Shown piece after piece: positions 44,483 through 54,115 of a stretch of DNA of 64,000 bases; within the stretch, counting starts at the first letter, position 1, and each line of letters starts with the position of its first letter. Origin of the DNA: Gaetbulibacter sp. 4G1 (GTDB lineage Bacteria > Bacteroidota > Bacteroidia > Flavobacteriales > Flavobacteriaceae). Where the stretch lies: positions 186,001 through 250,000 of the forward strand of contig NZ_MDVN01000024.1 of the NCBI RefSeq assembly GCF_002741945.1, written 5' to 3'. The translations under genes were made by a program, and so were the position numbers. The notes beneath the pieces are model-generated. The model saw nothing but the letters and a program-made list of their open reading frames with translations, made no database searches and was not told the origin of the DNA.

Positions 44483-46516
44483 TTGGAGGCACAAACCATA
44501 TTATATATTATACTTGCTGGAATTATAGCGCTTTTATTAGCGCTTTTTCAGTATTTTACTAATAAGAAAAGCATGTCGAAATTGAATGTGCTTTTTTCTT
44601 TTTTAAGGTTTCTTACGCTTTTTTCAGTTTTTCTATTACTTATCAATCCAAAGTTTGATCATGTAACTTTATCTGCTGAAAAGCCAAATTTAGTTCTAGC
44701 AATAGATAATTCTAGCTCTATAAAACATCTAAATCAAAGTGAGAATGCTTTAGATATTGTTAATAAATTATCACAAAATAATGAATTAAGTAATAAATTT
44801 ACTGTATCAAAATATATTTTTGGAGAACAACTAAAACTATCTGATACCATTCTGTTCTCTGAAAGTCAAACAAATATATCGAATGCATTTAATCAATTGT
44901 CACAGGTATATAAAGACACAAATGTAGCAACTATTCTAATATCTGATGGAAATCAAACCTATGGCAATGATTACGAGTTTATAACTTCAAAATATAAAAA
45001 CCCAATTTACCCAGTAATTTTGGGTGATACAATAACTCATACCGATTTAAAGATTAAACAACTCAATGTTAATAAATATGCCTATTTAAAAAATCGTTTT
45101 CCTGTTGAAACAATAATTACCTATAATGGAAACAATAATATAAATTCTCGCTTTGTAGTTACTAGTGGAAAAACAACAGTATTTTCTGAAGCAGTTAGTT
45201 TTTCAAAAGATAAAAATTCTAAAACTATAACCTTTACTTTGCCCGCAAATAGAGTTGGTGTTAATAGTTTGAAAGCAACAATACTGCCCGCCGAAAACGA
45301 GAAAAATATTATTAACAATTCTAAAAATTTTGCAGTTGAAGTTATAGATCAAAAAACAAAAATTGCAATTGTTAGCGATTTTCCTCATCCAGATTTAGGA
45401 GCTTTAAAAAAGAGTATTGAAAGCAATGAGCAACGATCGGTTACGTTCATGAATTCGAACAATACAACTAGTCAGATAAATGATTTTCAATTAATTATAA
45501 TTAATCAGCCAGACAATAAATTTAATAATTTGTTTGATGAGCTTAATAAAGAAAACAAGAATAGACTTATAATTATTGGAACTAAAACCGATTTAAGTTT
45601 TATAAATAGAATAAATCAAAGTTTTACTCACGAAATAACAAATCAGACAGAAGATTATCAGGCTGAATTAAATTTAAATTATTCACCTTTTATAATTGAT
45701 GATTTAGACTTTGAATCATTTCCACCACTAAAATCTAATTTCGGAACAGTTAATTTTTCAGCACCTTTTGAAACTATCTTAAATAAAAAGTTAGGAAACG
45801 TTTCTACAAATCAATCGCTTCTAGTAACAAATGAAGCTAATAGTAGAAGGGAAGCTATTTTGTTTGGAGAAAATATATGGCAATGGCGTGCGCAAAGTTT
45901 TATAAATACAAAATCGTTTAATGCGTTTGATAATTTTATAGGGAAAATTGTTCAGTATCTAGCTTCAAACAAGCGTAGAAGTAGGCTAAATGTTGAATAT
46001 GAATCGTTTTACGATGGAAATACTAACGTAATAATTAAAGCTCAGTTTTTTGATAAAAATTATGTGTTTGACACAAGAGAAACTCTAAATATTGTAGTAA
46101 AAGACAAAGCTTCTAATCTGGAAAAGGTATTTCCTTTTGTTTTAAAAAATAATAATTATCAAATCGATTTAAGTAATTTACCCCCTTCAGAGTATAGCTT
46201 TATAGTTAGAGCTACTAACGAAAATATTTCAAAATCTGGTGTTTTTCAAATTTTAGAATATGATGCTGAACAACAATTTTTAAACGCCAATGTAACAAAG
46301 CTAAGTCAACTAGCTACTAACAGTAGTGGTGCAGATTACTTTGTTGATGAAGTAGATAGCTTAATAAATGACTTAGTAAACGATAATCGTTACGCTACTA
46401 TACAAAAAAGCAGCAAAAATACCATACCTTTGATTGACTGGAAATATCTACTTGCAATAATAGCTTTAAGCTTGTCTAGTGAGTGGTTTTTAAGAAAATA
46501 TAACGGATTAATTTAA
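44483..46516 (+). CDS. VWA-domain-like membrane protein
   Basis: 677 residues. Two transmembrane helices lie near residues 5-25 and 38-60. A von Willebrand A-type region begins with LAIDNSSSIKHL near residue 75, which is a DxSxS metal-site motif. A long periplasmic part follows, and one C-terminal helix lies near 654-672. The layout resembles large VWA-type proteins found in Bacteroidota near BatA-like operons. The start is TTG at 44483, directly after the TAA of the preceding gene. No closer ATG fits the first helix. Confidence 0.78.
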   Translation: MEAQTILYIILAGIIALLLALFQYFTNKKSMSKLNVLFSFLRFLTLFSVFLLLINPKFDHVTLSAEKPNLVLAIDNSSSIKHLNQSENALDIVNKLSQNNELSNKFTVSKYIFGEQLKLSDTILFSESQTNISNAFNQLSQVYKDTNVATILISDGNQTYGNDYEFITSKYKNPIYPVILGDTITHTDLKIKQLNVNKYAYLKNRFPVETIITYNGNNNINSRFVVTSGKTTVFSEAVSFSKDKNSKTITFTLPANRVGVNSLKATILPAENEKNIINNSKNFAVEVIDQKTKIAIVSDFPHPDLGALKKSIESNEQRSVTFMNSNNTTSQINDFQLIIINQPDNKFNNLFDELNKENKNRLIIIGTKTDLSFINRINQSFTHEITNQTEDYQAELNLNYSPFIIDDLDFESFPPLKSNFGTVNFSAPFETILNKKLGNVSTNQSLLVTNEANSRREAILFGENIWQWRAQSFINTKSFNAFDNFIGKIVQYLASNKRRSRLNVEYESFYDGNTNVIIKAQFFDKNYVFDTRETLNIVVKDKASNLEKVFPFVLKNNNYQIDLSNLPPSEYSFIVRATNENISKSGVFQILEYDAEQQFLNANVTKLSQLATNSSGADYFVDEVDSLINDLVNDNRYATIQKSSKNTIPLIDWKYLLAIIALSLSSEWFLRKYNGLI

Positions 46517-46527
46517 ATAAAAATAGA

Positions 46528-47343
46528 ATGGAAAAATTACCAAAAATTGCATTACCCTTTATAGTTGTTGCAATAGTATTAGTAATATTATTGTCAAAAT
46601 CGGCAGTAACTATAGGCTCAGGTGAAGCTGGAGTATTATATAAAACATTTGATAACGGTGTAGTTACAGATGCACCTCCTTTAGGAGAAGGGTTTCATAT
46701 TGTAGCTCCTTGGAATAAAGTAATTGTATACGAAGTTCGTCAGCAAGAGCTATTTGAAAAAATGAAAGTATTGTCCTCGAATGGATTAGAAATTCAAATT
46801 GACGCTTCTGCATGGTATCAGCCAGTTTACGATGATTTAGGTAACCTGCATCAGTCACTAGGTCAAGGCTATTTACAACGTGTTATACAACCGGCTATTC
46901 GTAGTGCAGCTCGTAGTGTAGTTGGTCGTTATACACCAGAGCAATTGTATTCTAGCAAGCGTGATGCTATTCAAGATGAGATTTTTACTGAAACAAAGAA
47001 GATTCTTGATAAACAATTTGTACAATTAAATGAAGTGCTAGTAAGAGATGTTACATTACCAAATACTATTAAAGAAGCTATAGAGCGTAAACTAAGGCAA
47101 GAGCAAGAATCTTTAGAATACGAATTTAGACTAGTAACTGCAGAAAAAGAAGCACAAAAACAAATTATTGAAGCTCAAGGTAAGGCAGATGCAAATAAAA
47201 TTTTAAGTGCTTCATTAACAGATAAAATTCTTCAAGATAAAGGGATTGAAGCTACTATAAAGTTATCTGAATCACCAAATAGCAAAGTTATTGTTATTGG
47301 TTCTGGTGATAGTGGAATGCCTATTATTTTGGGTAATCAATAA
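46528..47343 (+). CDS. SPFH/prohibitin family protein
   Basis: 271 residues. One N-terminal membrane anchor (LPFIVVAIVLVILLS) is followed by an SPFH domain (SGEAGVLYKTFDNGV near residue 31, GEGFHIVAPWNKVIVYEVR near residue 53, IQIDASAWYQPV near residue 88) and a helical part rich in Glu, Gln and Lys (LEYEFRLVTAEKEAQKQIIEAQGKA). It likely forms oligomers in the inner membrane and influences protease or membrane organisation. It is the last gene before the strong AT-rich hairpin at 47377-47413. Confidence 0.88.
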   Translation: MEKLPKIALPFIVVAIVLVILLSKSAVTIGSGEAGVLYKTFDNGVVTDAPPLGEGFHIVAPWNKVIVYEVRQQELFEKMKVLSSNGLEIQIDASAWYQPVYDDLGNLHQSLGQGYLQRVIQPAIRSAARSVVGRYTPEQLYSSKRDAIQDEIFTETKKILDKQFVQLNEVLVRDVTLPNTIKEAIERKLRQEQESLEYEFRLVTAEKEAQKQIIEAQGKADANKILSASLTDKILQDKGIEATIKLSESPNSKVIVIGSGDSGMPIILGNQ

Positions 47344-47376
47344 TCAAAAATCAAATAATTCAGCATTTAAAGCATT

Positions 47377-47413
47377 CTATTAAAAATTATTAATTTTTAA
47401 TAGCCAATTTTTT
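47377..47413 (+). terminator. AT-rich terminator after the prohibitin-like gene
   Basis: CTATTAAAAATTA (47377-47389) and TAATTTTTAATAG (47391-47403) form a symmetric stem of up to 13 bp, followed by a T-run at 47408-47413. It separates the upstream transcript from the histidine operon. Confidence 0.6.
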
Positions 47414-47450
47414 AATATTGTTGAATTGTTACAAGAATTATATTTATAAT

Positions 47451-47482
47451 TTGGATTTAATCATATAAATTATAGATATTTG
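47451..47482 (+). promoter_or_regulatory. Putative promoter of the histidine operon
   Basis: A TTG at 47451-47453 stands 21 bp from GATATTTG (47475-47482), seven of eight bases of the TAnnTTTG -7 consensus. Transcription would start near 47489, about 11 bp before the leader peptide ATG. Confidence 0.5.
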
Positions 47483-47499
47483 TACAGATAAAAAAAGAC

Positions 47500-47553
47500 A
47501 TGACTTTTATTCAATTACATCATCATTTTCATATTTGCTCTCAGGCGAAGTGA
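47500..47553 (+). CDS. Histidine operon leader peptide
   Basis: A 17-codon ORF, MTFIQLHHHFHICSQAK, with stop TGA at 47551-47553. Four of five consecutive codons (47518-47532) are CAT for histidine, interrupted by one Phe codon. It precedes a rho-independent terminator and then hisG, which is the arrangement of classical amino-acid attenuators. A ribosome stalled at the CAT codons would leave 47539-47547 free to form the antiterminator, whereas a ribosome that reaches the stop would cover it. There is no close Shine-Dalgarno sequence, in keeping with the phylum. Confidence 0.82.
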   Translation: MTFIQLHHHFHICSQAK

Positions 47554-47598
47554 AAATGTATTGAGTAAAATCAACATATATTTTAAACCCGTTTGAGA
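47539..47598 (+). promoter_or_regulatory. Predicted antiterminator pairing of the his attenuator
   Basis: TCTCAGGCG (47539-47547, the last sense codons of the leader but one) can pair with CGTTTGAGA (47590-47598) over nine positions, two of them G-U. The second segment includes the 5' arm and loop start of the terminator hairpin, so the two structures are mutually exclusive. Stalling at the His codons should favour read-through into hisG. Confidence 0.65.
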
Positions 47599-47616
47599 CA
47601 ATCAAGCGGGTTTTTT
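47585..47616 (+). terminator. Rho-independent attenuator terminator before hisG
   Basis: AAACCCGTTTGA (47585-47596) pairs with TCAAGCGGGTTT (47602-47613), twelve positions including one T-G wobble, around the loop GACAA. The T-run continues to 47616. It lies 32 bp after the leader stop codon and 46 bp before the hisG ATG. Confidence 0.85.
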
Positions 47617-47662
47617 AATTATAATACTAGCTAGATTGTTTCAAACTCATAAAAACAACAGA

Positions 47663-48520
47663 ATGAGTAAATTAAGAATTGCAGTACAAAAGTCGGGGCG
47701 TTTAAATGAGGACTCCATGAGGGTTTTAAAAGACATAGGTATTTCTATTGATAATGGAAAGGATCAATTGAAGGCATCAGCTAAAAATTTTCCTGTAGAA
47801 GTTTTTTATTTAAGAAATGGCGATATTCCACAATATTTAAAAGACGGCGTTGTTGATGCGGCTATTATTGGAGAAAATGTTCTAATTGAAAAAGGAAAAG
47901 GTATAAAAGTTATTGAAAAACTAGGCTTTTCTACTTGTCGCGTATGTATAGCAGTTCCAAAATCTGCAAAATATACAGATGTTAAAGATTTAGAAGGTAA
48001 ACGCATTGCAACTTCATATCCAAATACAGTACAAATGTATTTAGATGAAAATGGGGTAAAAGCCAATCTTCATATTATTAACGGTTCGGTAGAAATAGCT
48101 CCAAATATAGGGCTTGCAGATGCTATTTGTGATATAGTTTCCAGCGGAAGTACTTTGTTTAAAAATAATTTAAAAGAAGTAGATACTATTTTAAAATCGG
48201 AAGCAGTTTTAGCAGTCTCACCTATTTTAAGTGATGAAAAATTAGCTATATTAAATACGATTCAATTTAGAATTCAATCGGTTTTAAAAGGCAGAAATTC
48301 TAAATACGTGTTACTTAATGCTCCAAACGATAAAATTCAAGATATAATCAATGTATTACCTGGTATGAAAAGCCCAACAGTTTTACCGCTAGCAGAAGCG
48401 GGTTGGAGCTCAGTACATTCAGTAATTAGCAAAAACGAATTTTGGAATGTTATAGACGCTCTAAAAGCCAACGGAGCTGAAGGAATCTTAGTATGTCCTA
48501 TTGAAAAAATGGTACTTTAA
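47663..48520 (+). CDS. hisG: ATP phosphoribosyltransferase, long form
   Basis: 285 residues. It shows LRIAVQKSGRLNEDSM at the start, VDAAIIGENVLIE near residue 72, ATSYPNTVQMYL near residue 118 and GSVEIAPNIGLADAICDIVSSGSTL near residue 140 (PRPP loop), then a C-terminal ACT-like regulatory domain (about 205-285) with PTVLPLAEAGWSSVHSVI. The long form is feedback-inhibited by histidine. I start at the ATG at 47663, which matches the family. A TTG at 47636 would add nine residues. It lies 46 bp after the attenuator terminator. Confidence 0.95.
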   Translation: MSKLRIAVQKSGRLNEDSMRVLKDIGISIDNGKDQLKASAKNFPVEVFYLRNGDIPQYLKDGVVDAAIIGENVLIEKGKGIKVIEKLGFSTCRVCIAVPKSAKYTDVKDLEGKRIATSYPNTVQMYLDENGVKANLHIINGSVEIAPNIGLADAICDIVSSGSTLFKNNLKEVDTILKSEAVLAVSPILSDEKLAILNTIQFRIQSVLKGRNSKYVLLNAPNDKIQDIINVLPGMKSPTVLPLAEAGWSSVHSVISKNEFWNVIDALKANGAEGILVCPIEKMVL

Positions 48521-48529
48521 TTAATTATC

Positions 48530-49813
48530 ATGAAAATAATTAATAATCCAAATAGAGAAAGCTGGTCTGAGGTTTTAAAACGCCCAACACAAACTGTTGG
48601 AGATATTGAAGATGTTGTAAATAAAGTATTTAGCGAAGTCTCTAAAAGAGGTGATGTTGCTATTAAGGCATTTACAAATAAATTTGATGGCGTTTCTTTA
48701 GAATCAAACATAGTTACGTCAAAGGAAATAGAACATGCTATTCAGCAAGTTCCTATAAACCTTCAAAATGCAATTAAAAAAGCAAAAGAAAACATTGAAG
48801 CATTTCACACTGCACAAAAAACATCTAAGGTAGAAATAGAAACAACTATTGGTGTAGCTTGCTGGCAAGAAAAACGTCCTATTCAAAAAATTGGCTTATA
48901 TATTCCGGGGGGTACTGCACCACTTTTCTCAACAGTTTTAATGTTAGCAGTTCCTGCACGAATAGCAGGTTGCAAAGAGGTTGTATTATGTTCACCTCCT
49001 AATAAAGAAGGAAAACTAGCCCCCGAGATTTTATTTGCTGCAAAGCTTTGTGGTGTTACAAAAATTATAAAAGTAGGTGGGATTCAAGCTATAGCTGGTT
49101 TAACATTTGGAACTGACAATATTCCTCAAGTATATAAAATTTTCGGACCAGGAAATCAGTTTGTAACTGTGGCTAAGCAATTAGCTACAAAGTACGGTGT
49201 TGCTATAGATATGCCTGCTGGTCCGAGTGAATTATTAGTGGTTGCAGATGAATCTGCCAACGCTTCCTATATTGCATCTGACTTATTGAGTCAAGCAGAA
49301 CATGGTACTGATAGCCAAGTAATTTTAGTATCTACATCAAAAGACTTAATTAATAATGTTTCTATAGAAATAGAAAACCAATTAGCTATACTTCCGCGTA
49401 AAGCAATTGCAGAAAAGGCCATTGCTAATTCTAAACTAATTTATGTTGAAAATGATGATTTAGCATTAGAATTAATTGATGAATATGGGCCAGAACATTT
49501 CATTATCTGTTCTAAAAAAGAAGATTTTTTTGTTGAAGGTATAAATAATGCAGGGTCAGTGTTTATTGGAGATTACACACCTGAAAGTGCAGGTGACTAC
49601 GCTTCTGGAACAAACCATACATTACCTACTAATGGGTTTGCAAAATCCTATTCTGGAGTTAATTTAGATAGTTTTTTAAAGAGCATGACATTTCAGAAAA
49701 TATCAAAAGAAGGTCTTTTGAATATTGGAGAAACGATAGAGTTAATGGCAGAAGCTGAAGGCTTGCAAGCACATAAAAACGCTGTAACAATCAGATTAAA
49801 GGATTTAAAATAA
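48530..49813 (+). CDS. hisD: Histidinol dehydrogenase
   Basis: 427 residues. It shows GLYIPGGTAPLFSTVLMLAVPA near residue 125, KIFGPGNQFVTVAKQL near residue 202, DMPAGPSELLVVADE near residue 225, the Zn-ligand segment LLSQAEHGTDSQVIL near residue 254, and DEYGPEHFII near residue 320 with the catalytic Glu-His pair. It oxidises histidinol in two NAD-dependent steps to histidine, the last step of the pathway. It follows hisG by 9 bp, and its stop overlaps the hisC start in TAATG. Confidence 0.97.
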   Translation: MKIINNPNRESWSEVLKRPTQTVGDIEDVVNKVFSEVSKRGDVAIKAFTNKFDGVSLESNIVTSKEIEHAIQQVPINLQNAIKKAKENIEAFHTAQKTSKVEIETTIGVACWQEKRPIQKIGLYIPGGTAPLFSTVLMLAVPARIAGCKEVVLCSPPNKEGKLAPEILFAAKLCGVTKIIKVGGIQAIAGLTFGTDNIPQVYKIFGPGNQFVTVAKQLATKYGVAIDMPAGPSELLVVADESANASYIASDLLSQAEHGTDSQVILVSTSKDLINNVSIEIENQLAILPRKAIAEKAIANSKLIYVENDDLALELIDEYGPEHFIICSKKEDFFVEGINNAGSVFIGDYTPESAGDYASGTNHTLPTNGFAKSYSGVNLDSFLKSMTFQKISKEGLLNIGETIELMAEAEGLQAHKNAVTIRLKDLK

Positions 49814-50850
49814 TGAATATTCAAAATTTAATCAGACCGACAATAAAAGCATTAAAACCGTATTCGTCTGCAAGAGATGAATTTCAAGGTAATAGTAGTG
49901 CTATGGTATTTTTAGATGCGAACGAAAACCCTTTTGAAAATGGAGTTAATCGTTATCCAGATCCTCAACAAAGAACTGTAAAGTCTTTGCTTTCAAAAAT
50001 TAAGGATATACCGCAGCAAAACATACTTTTGGGAAATGGAAGTGATGAAGTTTTAGATTTAATATTTAGAGCATTTTGCGAACCCAATCAAGATAACATA
50101 ATTACATTGCCACCAACGTATGGTATGTATAGTGTATTAGCAAATATCAACGCTATTGAAATTAAAAGTACCCTATTAGACAATAATTTTCAACCTAAAG
50201 TTGATGACATATTAAAAACAGTGAATGCAAACTCAAAGTTGCTTTTTTTATGTACACCAAACAATCCAACAGGTAATAGTTTTAAAACTAAATCTATTGA
50301 AAGATTGATTAAAGAATTTAAAGGCATTGTAGTTATAGACGAAGCCTATATTGATTTTTCAAATGAAGAAAGTTGGGCAAGTCGATTGAAAGATTTTCCA
50401 AATTTAATTGTTGCCCAAACACTTTCAAAAGCCTATGGAATGGCAGGTATAAGATTAGGAATTTGTTATGCTTCAGAAGAGATTATTTCTGTTTTAAACC
50501 GCATCAAACCTCCTTATAACGTGAATGAATTAACGCAGCTAAAAGCTATTGATAGATTATCTAATATTGAAAATGTTCAAGGAGAAATTAAAAGAATTGT
50601 ATCAGACAGAAATCAATTGGCACAAGAATTATCGGCTATCAATTTTATTGAAAAAGTATATCCTTCTGATGCTAATTTCCTTCTTGTTAAAGTAGATGAT
50701 GCAAATTTAAGATATCAACAACTTATAAAAAATGGAATTGTGATTAGAAACAGAACCAATCAAGCACTTTGTGATAATTGTTTGAGAATTACAATTGGAA
50801 CATTTGCAGAAAATGAAAATTTAATAATGACACTAAAATCATTAAAATAA
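49813..50850 (+). CDS. hisC: Histidinol-phosphate aminotransferase
   Basis: 345 residues, PLP-dependent class I/II. It shows [19 protein letters not shown] near residue 33, [17 protein letters not shown] near residue 74, [11 protein letters not shown] near residue 146, [10 protein letters not shown] near residue 175 and the Schiff-base lysine in [15 protein letters not shown] near residue 205. It converts imidazole-acetol phosphate and glutamate to histidinol phosphate. Start and stop each overlap the neighbouring genes in TAATG. Confidence 0.96.
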   Translation: MNIQNLIRPTIKALKPYSSARDEFQGNSSAMVFLDANENPFENGVNRYPDPQQRTVKSLLSKIKDIPQQNILLGNGSDEVLDLIFRAFCEPNQDNIITLPPTYGMYSVLANINAIEIKSTLLDNNFQPKVDDILKTVNANSKLLFLCTPNNPTGNSFKTKSIERLIKEFKGIVVIDEAYIDFSNEESWASRLKDFPNLIVAQTLSKAYGMAGIRLGICYASEEIISVLNRIKPPYNVNELTQLKAIDRLSNIENVQGEIKRIVSDRNQLAQELSAINFIEKVYPSDANFLLVKVDDANLRYQQLIKNGIVIRNRTNQALCDNCLRITIGTFAENENLIMTLKSLK

Positions 50851-51983
50851 TGAAGAAAGTATTATTTATAGATAGAGATGGGACATTAATAAAAGAACCA
50901 GCTGACGAACAAGTTGATGCATTTGAGAAGTTAATTTTCTATCCAAAGGTATTTCAATATCTAGGTAAGATATGCAAGGAGCTAGATTATGAAATAATCA
51001 TGGTGACCAATCAAGATGGCTTGGGAACTCCTGATAATCCTTCTGAAAAGTTTTGGCCTATTCATAATTTTATAATTGATACTTTTAAAAATGAAGGTAT
51101 CGAGTTTAAAGAAATATATATAGATGAAACCTATGCAAAAGATAATGCACCAACACGTAAACCAAATACAGGATTGCTTACCAAGTTTTTTTCTAATGAA
51201 TATGATTTGGAAAACTCTTTCGTGATTGGAGACAGGTTAACTGATATAGAATTAGCAAAAAACTTAGGAGCAAAGGGTGTTTTTATAAATGATGAAACTC
51301 ATTTAGGTACAAACGAAATCACTGTTAAAAGAGAAGAGTTAAATACGTTTATTGCTTTAGAAAGCAATGATTGGGAAAAGATCTATCAGTTTTTAAAGGC
51401 AGACGAGCGTTCTGGTGGTGTTATAAGAAATACAAATGAAACCAAAATAGCTATTCAGTTAAACCTAGATGGTACTGGAAAAAGCAAGATTGATACTGGG
51501 CTTCCTTTTTTCGATCATATGCTAGACCAGATTGCTCGCCACGGTCAATTAGATTTAAATATTAAAGTTGATGGCGATTTAGAAGTAGATGAACACCATA
51601 CTATTGAAGATACAGCAATTGCTTTAGGAGAACTGTTCAATAAAACTCTAGGGAATAAATTAGGTATTGAGCGCTATGGATTTTGTTTACCAATGGACGA
51701 TTGCTTTGCTCAAGCAGCAATTGATTTTGGTGGTAGAAACTGGTTGGTTTGGGAAGCAGATTTTAAGCGGGAAATGATTGGTAAGATGCCAACCGAAATG
51801 TTTTATCATTTTTTTAAATCATTTACCGATGGTGCTAAATGCAATTTAAACATAAAAGCTGAAGGGACTAACGAACATCATAAAATTGAAGCTATTTTTA
51901 AAGCCTTTGCAAAAGCTATTAAAATGGCTGTGAAGCGTGATATTGAAAAGATGATTTTACCATCAACAAAAGGAATGTTGTAA
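50850..51983 (+). CDS. hisB: Bifunctional histidinol-phosphatase / imidazoleglycerol-phosphate dehydratase
   Basis: 377 residues. The N-terminal HAD phosphatase has [19 protein letters not shown] (DRDGT at about 8-12), [13 protein letters not shown] and [17 protein letters not shown] near residue 125. The C-terminal dehydratase starts near residue 180 and has metal-binding [15 protein letters not shown] near residue 247 and [16 protein letters not shown] near residue 345. The fusion is the enterobacterial and Bacteroidota type. After the stop comes a 55-bp spacer with AGC-type repeats before hisH, the longest gap but one in the operon. Confidence 0.96.
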   Translation: MKKVLFIDRDGTLIKEPADEQVDAFEKLIFYPKVFQYLGKICKELDYEIIMVTNQDGLGTPDNPSEKFWPIHNFIIDTFKNEGIEFKEIYIDETYAKDNAPTRKPNTGLLTKFFSNEYDLENSFVIGDRLTDIELAKNLGAKGVFINDETHLGTNEITVKREELNTFIALESNDWEKIYQFLKADERSGGVIRNTNETKIAIQLNLDGTGKSKIDTGLPFFDHMLDQIARHGQLDLNIKVDGDLEVDEHHTIEDTAIALGELFNKTLGNKLGIERYGFCLPMDDCFAQAAIDFGGRNWLVWEADFKREMIGKMPTEMFYHFFKSFTDGAKCNLNIKAEGTNEHHKIEAIFKAFAKAIKMAVKRDIEKMILPSTKGML

Positions 51984-51984
51984 A

Positions 51985-52024
51985 ATGACTATTAGCCTAT
52001 AGCTGTTTACTAATAGCTATAGAG
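51985..52024. repeat. AGC-type heptad repeat in the hisB-hisH spacer
   Basis: The spacer after hisB repeats a TTAGCCTATAGCTG/ACTAATAGCTATAG-type heptad: TAGCCTATAGCTG and AATAGCTATAG occur within about 35 bp. Its style matches the array in the leuC-leuD spacer (62430-62495). It probably belongs to a dispersed repeat family and is not known to be functional. Confidence 0.5.
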
Positions 52025-52038
52025 ACAAAATTAAAAAA

Positions 52039-52620
52039 ATGAAACTTATAATTATTAATTACGGTGCAGGAAATATAAAAAGCATTCAGTTTGCTTTCAA
52101 TCGCTTAGGATATGATGCTATTTTGTCCAATGATCCTAAGGATATAAAATCAGCTGATAAAGTAATATTTCCTGGTGTAGGAGAAGCAAGTTCTGCTATG
52201 AAAATGCTTAAAGAAAGTGGTCTTGATACACTAATACCAACATTAAAGCAACCCGTTTTGGGTATTTGTTTGGGTATGCAATTAATGTGTTTACATACTG
52301 AAGAAGGTGATACTCAAGGGTTAGGGATATTTCAAACTCGTGTAAAACGTTTTTCAAACCGTGTAAAAGTGCCACAAATGGGTTGGAATGTAATAAAAAA
52401 CCTAAAATCTGATTTATTTAAAGGAGTTAAAGAAAATGAATACATGTATTTGGTACACAGTTTCTATGCTGAACATTGCAATGAAACCATAGCTGCAACA
52501 GATTATGAGATTAATTATGCTTCGGCATTACAGCATAAAAATTTTTATGGAACACAATTTCACCCAGAAAAAAGCAGCAACGCAGGAGCTAAAATATTAC
52601 AGAATTTTATAGAATTATAA
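52039..52620 (+). CDS. hisH: Imidazole glycerol phosphate synthase, glutamine amidotransferase subunit
   Basis: 193 residues, class I amidotransferase. It shows [18 protein letters not shown] at the start, VIFPGVGEA near residue 47, the catalytic Cys in [10 protein letters not shown] near residue 79 and the His-Glu pair in [11 protein letters not shown] near residue 176. It supplies ammonia to HisF. It is separated from hisB by the repeat spacer and lies 4 bp before hisA. Confidence 0.96.
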   Translation: MKLIIINYGAGNIKSIQFAFNRLGYDAILSNDPKDIKSADKVIFPGVGEASSAMKMLKESGLDTLIPTLKQPVLGICLGMQLMCLHTEEGDTQGLGIFQTRVKRFSNRVKVPQMGWNVIKNLKSDLFKGVKENEYMYLVHSFYAEHCNETIAATDYEINYASALQHKNFYGTQFHPEKSSNAGAKILQNFIEL

Positions 52621-52624
52621 ACAT

Positions 52625-53359
52625 ATGAGAATAATACCAGCCATAGATATCATTGACGGAAAATGTGTTCGCTTAACCAAAGGAGATTATGACACTAAAA
52701 AAGTATATAACGAAAACCCTTTGGAAGTAGCTAAAATGTTTGAAGCTTCAGGAATTGAGTATTTACATTTAGTAGATTTAGATGGAGCAAAAGCAAAGCA
52801 TATAGTAAACTACAAAGTTTTAGACCAAATTGCTTCAAAAACAAATCTGAAAATTGATTTTGGTGGTGGATTAAAAGCCAATGAAGATTTGCATATAGCC
52901 TTCAATTCTGGAGCAAGACAAATAACTGGAGGAAGTATCGCTGTAAAAGATCGTGATACTTTTGAAGGTTGGATTTCAAAGTATGGTTCAGCAAAAATTA
53001 TTTTAGGAGCAGATAGTGATGATGGCAAAGTATCAATTAGTGGCTGGATGGAGCAAAGCAAAGAAGATGTTATTCCGTTTATAAAAAATTATCAAAAAAA
53101 GAGTATTCAATATGTAATTTGTACTGATATTTCTAAAGACGGTATGTTGGAAGGTCCTTCTATAGAATTGTATAAACAGATTATTGAAGAATGTTCGAAC
53201 AGTAGTAAAGGACAATCCATTAAATTGATAGCTTCTGGAGGTATTTCTCATATTGATGAGTTACCAATTCTAAAAGAAATTGGCTGCGAAGGTGTCATCA
53301 TTGGCAAAGCTATTTATGAAAATAGAATCAGTTTAAAACAATTAGAGAAATTTGTATAA
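52625..53359 (+). CDS. hisA: Phosphoribosylformimino-5-aminoimidazole carboxamide ribotide isomerase
   Basis: 244 residues, a (beta/alpha)8 barrel. It shows [21 protein letters not shown] at the start with the catalytic Asp8, [10 protein letters not shown] near residue 48, a [10 protein letters not shown] segment near residue 79, [14 protein letters not shown] near residue 168 with the general acid Asp, and [11 protein letters not shown] near residue 202. It catalyses the Amadori-type isomerisation of ProFAR. hisF starts immediately at the next base after the hisA stop. Confidence 0.96.
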   Translation: MRIIPAIDIIDGKCVRLTKGDYDTKKVYNENPLEVAKMFEASGIEYLHLVDLDGAKAKHIVNYKVLDQIASKTNLKIDFGGGLKANEDLHIAFNSGARQITGGSIAVKDRDTFEGWISKYGSAKIILGADSDDGKVSISGWMEQSKEDVIPFIKNYQKKSIQYVICTDISKDGMLEGPSIELYKQIIEECSNSSKGQSIKLIASGGISHIDELPILKEIGCEGVIIGKAIYENRISLKQLEKFV

Positions 53360-54115
53360 ATGTTAACAAAGCGAATCATACCCTGCCTAGATATAAAAAA
53401 CGGTCGAACCGTTAAAGGCGTAAATTTTGTTGATTTACGTGATGCTGGCGACCCTGTAGAATTAGCTAAGCAGTATGCTGAATTAGGAGCAGACGAATTG
53501 GTGTTTTTAGATATTTCGGCTACAATAGAAGGAAGAGCAACTACCTTAGATATGGTATTACATGTTGCCGAACAGGTAAATATTCCATTTACTGTAGGTG
53601 GTGGTATTTCTTCTATTGAAGATGTAGATGCCTTATTGCAATGTGGCGCAGATAAAGTATCTATCAATTCCTCAGCAGTAAAGCGTCCAGAACTGGTTAA
53701 CGATTTGTCAAGTAAATTTGGAAGCCAATGTGTTGTAGTTGCTATTGATGCAAAACAAATTGATGGACAATGGAAAGTACACTTAGCAGGAGGAAGTATT
53801 CCAACAAATATAGATTTATTCGAATGGGCTAAGGATGTAGAAGAACGTGGAGCTGGAGAAATTTTATTTACATCTATGAATCATGATGGGACAAAAAATG
53901 GCTTTGCAAATGAGGCACTTGCAAAACTATCAGACTTATTAAACATTCCTATCATAGCCTCAGGTGGAGCAGGAAATGTCCAACATTTTATAGATACGTT
54001 TAAAGAAGGAAAATCTGATGCAGCTTTAGCAGCAAGTGTATTTCATTTTGGTGAAATTCCTATTCCAGATTTAAAAAAAGAATTAAAAGATAATAATATA
54101 GAAGTACGGCTTTAG
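53360..54115 (+). CDS. hisF: Imidazole glycerol phosphate synthase, cyclase subunit
   Basis: 251 residues, a (beta/alpha)8 barrel homologous to HisA. It shows [20 protein letters not shown] near residue 3 with the catalytic Asp11, [15 protein letters not shown] near residue 45, [25 protein letters not shown] near residue 76, and a [14 protein letters not shown] segment near residue 170 with the second catalytic Asp, plus [11 protein letters not shown]. It cyclises PRFAR with ammonia from HisH to imidazole glycerol phosphate and AICAR. Confidence 0.96.
   Translation: MLTKRIIPCLDIKNGRTVKGVNFVDLRDAGDPVELAKQYAELGADELVFLDISATIEGRATTLDMVLHVAEQVNIPFTVGGGISSIEDVDALLQCGADKVSINSSAVKRPELVNDLSSKFGSQCVVVAIDAKQIDGQWKVHLAGGSIPTNIDLFEWAKDVEERGAGEILFTSMNHDGTKNGFANEALAKLSDLLNIPIIASGGAGNVQHFIDTFKEGKSDAALAASVFHFGEIPIPDLKKELKDNNIEVRL

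Noticed and set aside
47636-47662. TTG start adding nine residues to hisG
   Set aside because: The ATG at 47663 gives the conserved HisG N-terminus, and the extra residues are not family-like.
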